Assembly: GCF_012910955.1 (NCBI RefSeq)
Contig: NZ_WTVQ01000033.1
Location: forward strand, 1-55,709
Length of the DNA stretch: 55,709 bases
Reading direction: 5' to 3'
Origin: Aromatoleum diolicum
GTDB taxonomy: Bacteria > Pseudomonadota > Gammaproteobacteria > Burkholderiales > Rhodocyclaceae
Shown here: positions 1-6,620 of the stretch, in pieces
Position numbering within the stretch: the first letter of the stretch is position 1
How the letters are laid out: each line of letters begins with the position of its first letter
Notes under the pieces: model-generated
Database searches by the model: none
What the model was told of the DNA's origin: nothing
The model's input: only the letters and a program-made list of their open reading frames with translations
Position numbers and translations under genes: made by a program

Positions 1-37
1 GGGTTGGGGAGAGGGCCGCCTCGTGCCGTGACGCGGC

Positions 38-1102
38 TCAAGCCACGAGCGAAGAATAGTCCGTGTAGCCGTGTTCGCCCGGTGTGTACAGCGTGTTCTG
101 GTCGAACTCGGCGAGCGGGGCGCCGTGGCGGAATCGATGGACGAGGTCGGGATTGCCGATGAAGTAGCGACCGAAAGAGATGGCATCGCAGGTGCCGTCC
201 CCGACCACGCGTTGGGCGCTGGCGAGCTTGAAGCTGTCGTTGCCGATGATCGGACCACGGAAGTGACGCCTTGCGAGGGCGAGTGCGTCGAGCTCGCGGA
301 TCGGCGAGCGCATCACGTGCAGGTAGCCGAGGCCCATCGGGTCGATGGCGCGCAGCAGGCCGCTGTAGGTCGTGACCGGGTCGTCGTCGACGACGTCGTT
401 GAAGGGGTTGCCCGGGCAGATGCGCAGGCCGACGCGGCCCGGCCCGGCCGCCGCGGCCATCGCTTCCAGCGTCTCGACGACGAAGCGCATGCGCTTTCCC
501 GGAGATCCGCCGTAGGCGTCGTCGCGCAGGTTGGTGTTGTTGGCGAGGAACTGCATCGGCAGATAACCGCTCGTGCAGTGCAGTTCGACGCCGTCGAAGC
601 CTGCATCCAAGGCGTACTCGGTGGCGCGGCGGTATTCGGCGATGACGCCGGGGATTTCGTCGGTGCGCAGCGCGCGCGGCAGGTCGTATTCGACCATGCC
701 GGCCGCGTCGGTGAAGATGCGTCCCGCCGCACGGAGCGCCGACGGCGCGACCGTTTCGCTGCCCGGGTCCTTGTTGAGGTGACTCGCGACGCGCCCGACG
801 TGCATGATCTGGAGCGCGATGCAGCCGCCTGCGCGATGCACGGCGTCGGTGACCTTGCGCCAGCCGGCGACCTGTTCGGCCGTGTGGATGCCGGGGGTAC
901 GGCAGTAGCCCTTGCCGTTGGCGCTCGGTTGCGTGCCTTCGGCGACGATCAGGCCGGCGCTGGCGCGCTGGCGGTAGTACTCCACCATCAGGTCGGTTGG
1001 CACGTCGCCGGTGCCGGCGCGGCTGCGTGTCATCGGCGCCATGACGATGCGGTTGGCGAGGCGGAGATCACCGAGGGTGACCGGGGAGAACAGGTCTGTC
1101 AT
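38..1102 (-). CDS. Old Yellow Enzyme family NADH:flavin oxidoreductase (alkene reductase)
   Basis: 354 aa FMN-dependent TIM-barrel ene-reductase, expected to reduce activated C=C bonds with NAD(P)H in the cytoplasm. The N-terminus (FSPVTLGDLRLANRIVMAPM) is the family signature, the barrel is full length, and a conserved segment GFDGVEL precedes the active site. Classical members have His-x-x-His or His-x-x-Asn here (about residue 175); this protein reads H175-C-T-S178, so the second substrate-anchoring residue is Ser. It is the last gene of a minus-strand operon after a SnoaL-fold protein and two SDRs, 13 bp downstream of the former. That company suggests redox editing of a cyclic enone or enoyl intermediate. 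The family is certain; the substrate is unknown. Confidence 0.9.
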   Translation of the reverse strand: MTDLFSPVTLGDLRLANRIVMAPMTRSRAGTGDVPTDLMVEYYRQRASAGLIVAEGTQPSANGKGYCRTPGIHTAEQVAGWRKVTDAVHRAGGCIALQIMHVGRVASHLNKDPGSETVAPSALRAAGRIFTDAAGMVEYDLPRALRTDEIPGVIAEYRRATEYALDAGFDGVELHCTSGYLPMQFLANNTNLRDDAYGGSPGKRMRFVVETLEAMAAAAGPGRVGLRICPGNPFNDVVDDDPVTTYSGLLRAIDPMGLGYLHVMRSPIRELDALALARRHFRGPIIGNDSFKLASAQRVVGDGTCDAISFGRYFIGNPDLVHRFRHGAPLAEFDQNTLYTPGEHGYTDYSSLVA

Positions 1103-1115
1103 CGTCTGGCCTCGT

Positions 1116-1745
1116 TCAGCGGACGCGGATCTTCGGCGCGGGGGTGCCGCGCCGCATGGTTTCGAGAAACTTATCGAGCGGGGCCGGGGGTGCCACTTCC
1201 GGCAGCGATTCCTTGTCCGGCCGGTCGGCCCAGAACTCCTTCCACGAGGGAAAGAGCTCGTGGAAGGTGCCCGAGTAAGGCTGCCGGCCGGGCCAGCGCA
1301 TCTTCAGGTCGCCGATGGGGGGCTTGTTGAGGTCGGTGGCGTACCAGTAGCAGGGCAGGCGCCGGCGGAAGCACCAGCGACCGTCGATGCGCTCGTAGTC
1401 GTCCCAGTACAGCATCTGCATGATGACCCACTCGCCGCCGCACTCATGCTCGTTCTTCGAATAGACGACGCCGGTGGCGTGGTCGCGGTCGATGAACTCG
1501 ATGATGTGCTGGCCGAGGTGGTGCGAGGTGCCGGTGAACTGGTCGCGCAGGGTCTCGTCCTGCCAGGCCTTGAAATGCGCGCGGCCCACGCGGTCGCGGC
1601 CGATGCGGATGTCGGGCGCGAAGAGATTCACGTGTGCATCCATGTCGCGCATGTCGAGCGACAGCGAGTACCTGGCCGCGAGTTGGCGGATCTCGTCGAT
1701 CGACTCGAGGCGCTCGATACGTTCTTCGAGGGAGGGCGTGCTCAT
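1116..1745 (-). CDS. SnoaL-like / nuclear transport factor 2-fold protein
   Basis: 209 aa cytoplasmic cone-fold protein of the SnoaL_4 type. The N-terminus (LEERIERLESIDEIRQLAARY) and the YSLSLDMRDMDAHVNLFAPD segment are typical of polyketide cyclase/dehydratase relatives such as scytalone dehydratase and bile-acid 7-alpha-dehydratase BaiE. Tyr26, Asp31 and His75/His76 have nearly the spacing of the BaiE triad (Y30, D35, H83 as I recall it), so a dehydratase or isomerase activity is plausible. It is longer at the C-terminus than BaiE (about 166 aa), with a Pro-rich tail. It sits between the OYE and an SDR in one operon, 10 bp from the SDR stop. The substrate cannot be assigned. Confidence 0.8.
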   Translation of the reverse strand: MSTPSLEERIERLESIDEIRQLAARYSLSLDMRDMDAHVNLFAPDIRIGRDRVGRAHFKAWQDETLRDQFTGTSHHLGQHIIEFIDRDHATGVVYSKNEHECGGEWVIMQMLYWDDYERIDGRWCFRRRLPCYWYATDLNKPPIGDLKMRWPGRQPYSGTFHELFPSWKEFWADRPDKESLPEVAPPAPLDKFLETMRRGTPAPKIRVR

Positions 1746-1755
1746 CGGGCGGATC

Positions 1756-2526
1756 TCATTCGAGGGCGGTGACGAGCACCGCGGAGCGGCCGCCGTCGAC
1801 CGGCAGGGCGACGCCGGTGATGTAGGACGCGTCGGGGCCGGCGAGGAAGGCGACCGCGGCGGCGAGCTCGTCGGGCTGGCCGACGCGCCCCATCGGGATC
1901 AGTTTTTCGGTCGTGCGGCGCGATTTCTCGTCGGCAAGCATGCCGGCGGTGGCGGGCGTTTCGACGACCGCGGGGATCACGACGTTGACGCGGATACCTT
2001 CGGCTGCGCCTTCCGCCGCCGCCGCGCGCGAGAAGTTGATGATGGCGGCCTTGGCGGCCGAGTAGCCGGCCATCCAGGGCGTACCGAGCGTGCCGCAGAT
2101 CGACGAGAGGTTCACGATCGCGCCGCCGCGGCCCTTCATCAGCTTCATGGCGGTGCGCGTGCCCCAGAAGGTGCCATCGACCGAGGTGGTGAAGTTGGCA
2201 TGCCAATCCGCGGTCGAGGTCGATTCGATCGCCCCCCAGGTGAAGGCCATCGCGTTGTTCACGAGGATATCGAGGCGGCCGTGGCGCTTCGCCGTGTCTT
2301 CCAGTGCCGTGACGAACTGCGTCTCGTTGCCGACGTCCACGACCACGGCTTCGGCCTTGCCGTCCCTGGCGACGATGCCGGCGACGACCTCGTCGAGCGG
2401 TTCCTTGCGGCGCCCGCAGATCACCACCGTTGCGCCGTCGGCGGCCAGCCGCCGCGCGGTCGCCGCGCCGATTCCCGATCCGCCGCCGGTGACGAAGGCG
2501 ACCTGTCCATGCAGTTTTCCGGACAT
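1756..2526 (-). CDS. SDR-family oxidoreductase
   Basis: 256 aa classical short-chain dehydrogenase/reductase. The cofactor loop TGGGSGIG spans residues 13-20, NNA is at 90-92, and the catalytic Ser142, Tyr155 and Lys159 are in place (S-x12-Y-x3-K). The second beta strand ends VVICGRRK, with Arg where NADP-preferring members have it, so NADP(H) is likely. The start at 2526 is preceded by AGGGGAAA. It follows another SDR by 10 bp. Hydroxy/keto interconversion on a cyclic or beta-hydroxyacyl substrate is the family expectation; the exact substrate is not visible. Confidence 0.9.
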   Translation of the reverse strand: MSGKLHGQVAFVTGGGSGIGAATARRLAADGATVVICGRRKEPLDEVVAGIVARDGKAEAVVVDVGNETQFVTALEDTAKRHGRLDILVNNAMAFTWGAIESTSTADWHANFTTSVDGTFWGTRTAMKLMKGRGGAIVNLSSICGTLGTPWMAGYSAAKAAIINFSRAAAAEGAAEGIRVNVVIPAVVETPATAGMLADEKSRRTTEKLIPMGRVGQPDELAAAVAFLAGPDASYITGVALPVDGGRSAVLVTALE

Positions 2527-2536
2527 GTTTTTCCCC

Positions 2537-3361
2537 TTACTTGAAGTAGGAGCCGCCGTTGGCGACGAGATCGGAACCGGTGACCATTGCCGCGTCGTCC
2601 GACGCGAGGAAGGCGACGACCGCGGCGATGTCGGACGGTTCGGCCATGCGGCCGAGCGGGATGCCCGCGATCATCGAGTCGATCCAGGCCTGCGAGACAT
2701 TGGCCATGATCGGCGTATTGACCGGGCCGGGCATGACATTGTTGACGCGGATGCCGCGCGGTGCGACTTCGCGGGCGAGGCTGCGCGTCATGCCGGTGAG
2801 CGCCGCCTTCGAGGCGGCGTAGTGCAGTGCGCCTTCGCCCGAGATCGCGGCGGTGCTGGAGATGTTGACGATCGAGCCCTTCACTCCGTGCTTGATCATC
2901 AGGCGCACCGCTTCGCGCGTGCAGAAGAAGGTACCGTCGAGGTTCACCTGCATGACGCCGCGCCAGCCCTCGTCGGCCATGTCGCAGATGAGGTCGGGAT
3001 AGACGGTCGGCGTCTCGCCGCGGGCCATCTGGGCGCCCCGTTCGTTCATGCGCCCGAGCAGCTTGTCGAAGCCGTCGTTCTTCGCGCTGCCGATGCCGGC
3101 GTTGTTCACCAGCACGTCGAGGCGGCGGTAGCGGCCGTCGACTTCCTCGAACAAGGCCTTCACGGCGGCGCTGTCGGCGATGTTGCAGGCGCGGGCGATG
3201 CCGTCCGGCTGGCCGGCGAGTTCGAGCGTTTCGCGCGCACTGGCTTCGTTGATGTCTGCCGCGACGACCTGTGCACCTTCCTGCGCGAGACGCAGTGCGA
3301 TGGCACGTCCCATGCCTTGGCCTGCACCGGTGACGACCGCCACTTTTCCAGCGAATCTCAT
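2537..3361 (-). CDS. SDR-family oxidoreductase (NAD-type)
   Basis: 274 aa classical SDR, first gene of the SDR-SDR-SnoaL-OYE operon. TGAGQGMG spans residues 11-18, NNAG 86-89, and Ser169/Tyr181/Lys185 form the catalytic set. Asp36 after the second strand (VVAADINE) favours NAD(H), in contrast to the NADP-type SDR next to it. An insertion of about 25 residues (around 95-125, KNDGFDKLLGRMNERG onward) is longer than usual and may shape the substrate pocket. An upstream in-frame ATG exists at 3427, but the ATG at 3361 has a perfect ribosome site (AAAGGAGA) and begins with a normal SDR N-terminus, so I chose it. A dyad lies 67 nt before the start. Confidence 0.9.
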   Translation of the reverse strand: MRFAGKVAVVTGAGQGMGRAIALRLAQEGAQVVAADINEASARETLELAGQPDGIARACNIADSAAVKALFEEVDGRYRRLDVLVNNAGIGSAKNDGFDKLLGRMNERGAQMARGETPTVYPDLICDMADEGWRGVMQVNLDGTFFCTREAVRLMIKHGVKGSIVNISSTAAISGEGALHYAASKAALTGMTRSLAREVAPRGIRVNNVMPGPVNTPIMANVSQAWIDSMIAGIPLGRMAEPSDIAAVVAFLASDDAAMVTGSDLVANGGSYFK

Positions 3362-3428
3362 GCCTTGTCTCCTTTGAATGAATCGTTTGTGTTCGTGGAC
3401 GGTAGGCATGTCCGCAAGGCATGCCATC

Positions 3429-3440
3429 GTCCGATGGGAC
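3429..3440. promoter_or_regulatory. 12-bp dyad upstream of the SDR operon (candidate operator)
   Basis: GTCCGATGGGAC is an imperfect inverted repeat with GTCC/GGAC arms and a 4-nt centre, 67 nt upstream of the SDR start at 3361. Near-identical sites occur at 28358 and 28413, and a weaker one at 12181, so it may be a shared operator. No regulator has been tied to it. Confidence 0.45.
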
Positions 3441-3453
3441 TACCGGGTTGGCG

Positions 3454-3473
3454 GGCTCACGCGTGCGTGAGCC
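3454..3473 (-). terminator. Hairpin across the AraC stop codon
   Basis: A perfect 8-bp stem (GGCTCACG / CGTGAGCC) with a CGTG loop overlaps the stop codon of the AraC-family gene. It has no clear U-tract. It probably ends AraC transcription before the SDR promoter region. Confidence 0.4.
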
Positions 3474-4458
3474 GCACGTCGGAAAGGGTCTGGTTGGTCC
3501 ACGCCTTGAAGGCGCGGCGGAAGTTGCTGACGCTGCTGTAGCCGAGCATGTAGCCGATTTCCTTCGGCGTCAGGCGCGTGTGCTGGAGGTACTGGATCGC
3601 CAGCTCCTTGCGCGTGTCGTCGAGGATGCGCTGGTAGCTCTGGTCTTCCTCGACGAGGCGACGGCGCAGCGTGCGCGCCCCGATGTGCAGGTGCTCGGCC
3701 ATTTCCTCGAGCGTCGGGAAAGTCCCGGGATGGCTGACGAGGTGATTGCGGATCTGCTCCGAAAGCCGGGAGGTGTCGCGCCGGCTGGCGGCGAGCATTT
3801 CGCACTGGCGCGAGCACAGCTTGAAGACCTCGGGATTGGAGAGACTGATCGGGTCCTGCAGGCGATTGATGTCGAAGACGACGATGTTGCGCGCCTGGTT
3901 GAAGTAGACCGGACAGTTGAAGCGCCGGATGTAGGGCGTGACGTCGGCCGGCTGCGGGTAGGTCAGGTGCAGTTCGAGGATGGGGAACGGACGGTTCGTG
4001 AGCGTGGACGCCAGCTGCATCGTCTGGCTGACGAACTCCTCGACCGCGAAGCGCATTACTTCACCCAGCCGGTAGACGTCCTGGATCTCGGAGAACCAGC
4101 GACCGTGCTTGATGTAGTTGGTGGTCGAGAAGATGTGCTCGTTGAGCGCGCGGTAGCGGTCGTAGAGTTCCCGCGAGTCCTTCAGCGTGGATGCGCTCAG
4201 CACCGCGTAGCCGAGGATGCCGAGGTGGCTGATCTTGAATTCCTCGCCCAGCGCAATACCCAGCCAGGGGTTGCGGGTGAGTTCCAGCATGTTGAGGATG
4301 ATGCGGCGGTATTGCGGGGGATGCGGCTGGAGACCGCCCTCGGTGCGCTGATCCGCCTGGAGGCCCGTGCCGGCGAGAATCCGCGCGGGACCGATGCCCC
4401 GGCTTGCCATGCGTTCGAGATAGAAGTCGAGTTTGCCTGTCGGCTTCAGGTCGGTCAT
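3457..4458 (-). CDS. AraC-family transcriptional regulator
   Basis: 333 aa regulator with an N-terminal arabinose-binding-like domain of the OruR/ArgR-of-Pseudomonas type (roughly residues 20-200) and a C-terminal double helix-turn-helix (about 235-330). The HTH includes HIGARTLRRRLVEEDQSYQ and the conserved AraC signature IGYMLGYSSVSNFRRAFKAW. The ATG at 4458 is preceded by GGAGGGGGCG; upstream in-frame extensions lack coding character. It lies upstream of the SDR/SnoaL/OYE operon on the same strand, and divergent from xdhC. It is a plausible local activator of the adjacent catabolic operon; the effector is unknown. Confidence 0.9.
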   Translation of the reverse strand: MTDLKPTGKLDFYLERMASRGIGPARILAGTGLQADQRTEGGLQPHPPQYRRIILNMLELTRNPWLGIALGEEFKISHLGILGYAVLSASTLKDSRELYDRYRALNEHIFSTTNYIKHGRWFSEIQDVYRLGEVMRFAVEEFVSQTMQLASTLTNRPFPILELHLTYPQPADVTPYIRRFNCPVYFNQARNIVVFDINRLQDPISLSNPEVFKLCSRQCEMLAASRRDTSRLSEQIRNHLVSHPGTFPTLEEMAEHLHIGARTLRRRLVEEDQSYQRILDDTRKELAIQYLQHTRLTPKEIGYMLGYSSVSNFRRAFKAWTNQTLSDVRLTHA

Positions 4459-4536
4459 TGACGCCCCCTCCATATCTGCAGCCGCGCGGCGCGGTTCTCG
4501 CTGAGGACCTGCGCCGGAGTGCGCGGGGTGAGGCAA

Positions 4537-4547
4537 TCGTCGGACGA
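4537..4547. promoter_or_regulatory. TCGTC-G-GACGA dyad in the araC/xdhC intergenic region
   Basis: A perfect 5-bp inverted repeat around one base, about 80 bp upstream of the AraC start. It could be an autoregulatory site. It is short enough to occur by chance in high-GC DNA. Confidence 0.2.
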
Positions 4548-4588
4548 AACCGGAATCGGGGCATCGTCTGATCGCATTAAAGGCCTGT

Positions 4589-4601
4589 CCGGTGTCACCG
4601 G
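4589..4601. promoter_or_regulatory. CCGGTG-T-CACCGG palindrome in the araC/xdhC intergenic region
   Basis: A perfect 13-base dyad about 100 bp before the xdhC start and 130 bp before the AraC start. It is a candidate operator in a 242-bp divergent intergenic region. Nothing else links it to a regulator. Confidence 0.3.
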
Positions 4602-4700
4602 TTCCACCCGGACCATGCAGTAGTGCAATGGAACGATGCGTCCCGGCCCGGTGCGTGCAAGAGTGGGGCCCGAGTCGTGATACACGTTTGGGGACATGCG

Positions 4701-5894
4701 ATGACTGAAACGCAGCGAATCCTGCAGGCCCACGCCAAGGCACGTGCATGCGGCGAGGAAATGGCCCTCGCGACGGTGGTCGCGGTCGAAGGCTCGACCT
4801 ATCGGCGGCCCGGCGCACGCATGCTCGTCACCGCGGACGGCACGTCGGTCGGGGCGATCAGCGGCGGCTGCCTGGAGCGGGACGTCGTCCGCCTGGCCGC
4901 GCGCGTGTTGCACCGGGGCGAACCGGTCGTGGCGGTGTACGACTCGACTGACGAGGAGGTGGCAGAAGGCTACGCGCTCGGCTGCAACGGCGTCGTCGTC
5001 GTGCTGATCGAGCCGCTTGTCGCCGGCGAAGCGGATGTGCTCGACTTCATCTCGGCTTGCCTCAAGCGCGGTCGCTCGGGCGTCGTCGCAACGGTGTTCG
5101 GCATCGACGGCGCGGCAGGGGCGGAGATTGGTGCGCGCCTGATGTTGGATGAGGAGATCGGCGTGCGCTGCCGGGGAATAGCCGACGAGTATTTGCGCTC
5201 ACGCGTCGAGGACGAGGCACGCGAAGCACTGCGCGGCGGCCGTTCGGCGCGCATCATCGTCGACACGGGCGACGGCCGTGTCGAGGTGTTTCTCGAACAC
5301 GTCGCACCCCCGACCGTGCTGACCGTGTTCGGCGCCGGGCACGACGCAGTGCCGCTGATGCGGTTCGCCAAGGCACTGGGCTGGGAGCTGCGGGTGGTTA
5401 CGCGCACGGGCGGCCATGGCGCCGCGGCGAGGTTCGCGGGCGCCAACCAGTTCATCGTCGGGGACGCGGAAGAGGCCTTGGACCGCCTTGGTGCTTCCGC
5501 GGACATGCTCGCGGTGGTCATGACGCACAACTACTTCGAGGATCTGCGTGTGATGCGTGCGCTCGCGTCGCGCCGCCCGCGCTATGTCGCGATCCTGGGG
5601 CCGAAGCGGCGTACCGAACGCCTGCTCGCGGCGCTCGCAGAGGAAGGTGTCGTGCTGGATGCCGGGATGCGGGCCGCGCTGCATGGGCCGGCTGGACTCG
5701 ATATCGGCGCCGAGACGCCCGAAGAGATCGCCTTGTCGATCCTTGCCGAGATCCAGGCGGTCCTGAGCGGCCGCCGCGGTGGGTTCGCGCGGGATCGAGC
5801 GGCGCCGCTGCACGAGTGCTCCGGGACCGGCAAGCCGCTGGAGACTGCCGGCGCTTCGCGCGGTGAAATCCTCTGCGGGCTGACGCCGGCCTGA
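4701..5894 (+). CDS. XdhC/CoxI-family molybdenum hydroxylase maturation protein
   Basis: 397 aa. The N-terminal XdhC/CoxI domain (about 1-110) contains ATVVAVEGSTYRRPGARMLV and the invariant GAISGGCLERDV; the C-terminal Rossmann domain (about 215-370) contains VFGAGHDAVPLMRFAKALGW and ends GLDIGAETPEEIALSILAEI. XdhC proteins bind molybdenum cofactor and promote its sulfuration and insertion into xanthine-dehydrogenase-type enzymes. The obvious client in this window is the hydroxylase at 51770-55622, about 46 kb away. Nothing next to this gene is a molybdoenzyme, but a CoxG-like protein converges on it. The start at 4701 gives the normal family N-terminus. Confidence 0.88.
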   Translation: MTETQRILQAHAKARACGEEMALATVVAVEGSTYRRPGARMLVTADGTSVGAISGGCLERDVVRLAARVLHRGEPVVAVYDSTDEEVAEGYALGCNGVVVVLIEPLVAGEADVLDFISACLKRGRSGVVATVFGIDGAAGAEIGARLMLDEEIGVRCRGIADEYLRSRVEDEAREALRGGRSARIIVDTGDGRVEVFLEHVAPPTVLTVFGAGHDAVPLMRFAKALGWELRVVTRTGGHGAAARFAGANQFIVGDAEEALDRLGASADMLAVVMTHNYFEDLRVMRALASRRPRYVAILGPKRRTERLLAALAEEGVVLDAGMRAALHGPAGLDIGAETPEEIALSILAEIQAVLSGRRGGFARDRAAPLHECSGTGKPLETAGASRGEILCGLTPA

Positions 5895-5899
5895 CGGCT

Positions 5900-5925
5900 C
5901 CGGCCGGTGTCGGAACGCCGGCCGG
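5900..5925. terminator. Bidirectional hairpin between xdhC and coxG-like genes
   Basis: Two CCGGCCGG blocks separated by 10 nt form a stable GC stem in the 46-bp gap between convergent genes, 6 nt after the xdhC stop. No U-run is visible. Each arm is itself palindromic, so it may instead be a chance high-GC repeat. Confidence 0.4.
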
Positions 5926-5940
5926 TGGGTGCGGAGGGTT

Positions 5941-6585
5941 TCAGGCGCGACCGAAAACGCGCCGGAAGAAGCTGGCAAGCCGATCGAAGAACACCTTGAA
6001 CACGACTGCGACGACGTTGATCGAATCCTCTTTCTGCGGCTGCGGACGGGGAGGAGTCCGGTTGGCGGTCGGGGCGGCGGCGGGCTCCGTCGAGCCGGGA
6101 TTGGCCGATGCGGCCTCGCTCTCGCGGGGCACTTCCAGCAGCGCGCGCACGTTGCCGACGTACTTCTTGATGATCTGAGCCGAAACCCCTTCGATCATGC
6201 CGCGGCCGACCTGCAGGATGCGGCCGGTGAGGTCGATGCTCGATTCGCAGCGTATTTCGGTGCCGCGGCCGTCCGGGGACGGCGCGAGGCGGGTCAGGAT
6301 GGTGCCGCTGACCGTGCCGCCACCGCGCTCGTTGCCCGATGCCAGCATTTTCACGGTGCGGGTGGCAGGGTCCTTCTCCGTGTAGGTGATCGTGCCCTGG
6401 TACTGGGCGCTCACGGCGCCGATCTTGAGCTTCACGGCGCCGACGAAACTGCGCTCGTCGACGATCTCCGTGAGCGAGGCGCCGGGCATGCACGCGATGA
6501 CGTTTTCCGGGTTGAGCAGAAAGTCCCAAACTGCCTCGACCGGGGCGGCGACCTCGAATTTCTCCTCGATTTGCAGGGCCATCAT
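5941..6585 (-). CDS. CoxG-like SRPBCC-domain protein with C-terminal membrane anchor
   Basis: 214 aa of the CoxG (carbon monoxide dehydrogenase subunit G) family. The SRPBCC/START-like domain occupies about residues 1-150 (PVEAVWDFLLNPENVIACMPGA, GRGMIEGVSAQIIKKYVGN). A Pro/Ala-rich linker follows, then a C-terminal amphipathic or hydrophobic segment (NVVAVVFKVFFDRLASFFRR) of the kind that tethers CoxG to the membrane. The family is linked with molybdenum hydroxylases and with delivering a hydrophobic ligand or electrons at the membrane. Here it is the last gene of the F420 operon, 35 bp after cofGH. That is not its usual place and suggests a role near deazaflavin or quinone chemistry (inference). 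Confidence 0.82.
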   Translation of the reverse strand: MMALQIEEKFEVAAPVEAVWDFLLNPENVIACMPGASLTEIVDERSFVGAVKLKIGAVSAQYQGTITYTEKDPATRTVKMLASGNERGGGTVSGTILTRLAPSPDGRGTEIRCESSIDLTGRILQVGRGMIEGVSAQIIKKYVGNVRALLEVPRESEAASANPGSTEPAAAPTANRTPPRPQPQKEDSINVVAVVFKVFFDRLASFFRRVFGRA

Positions 6586-6620
6586 GTATTCCTTGTAGCG
6601 GTGGTTCGATCAGGCCCGGA

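Noticed and set aside
71-1330. Long plus-strand open frame opposite the OYE gene
   Set aside because: High-GC DNA gives long antisense frames; its translation has no family signature, whereas the minus strand encodes a clear OYE.
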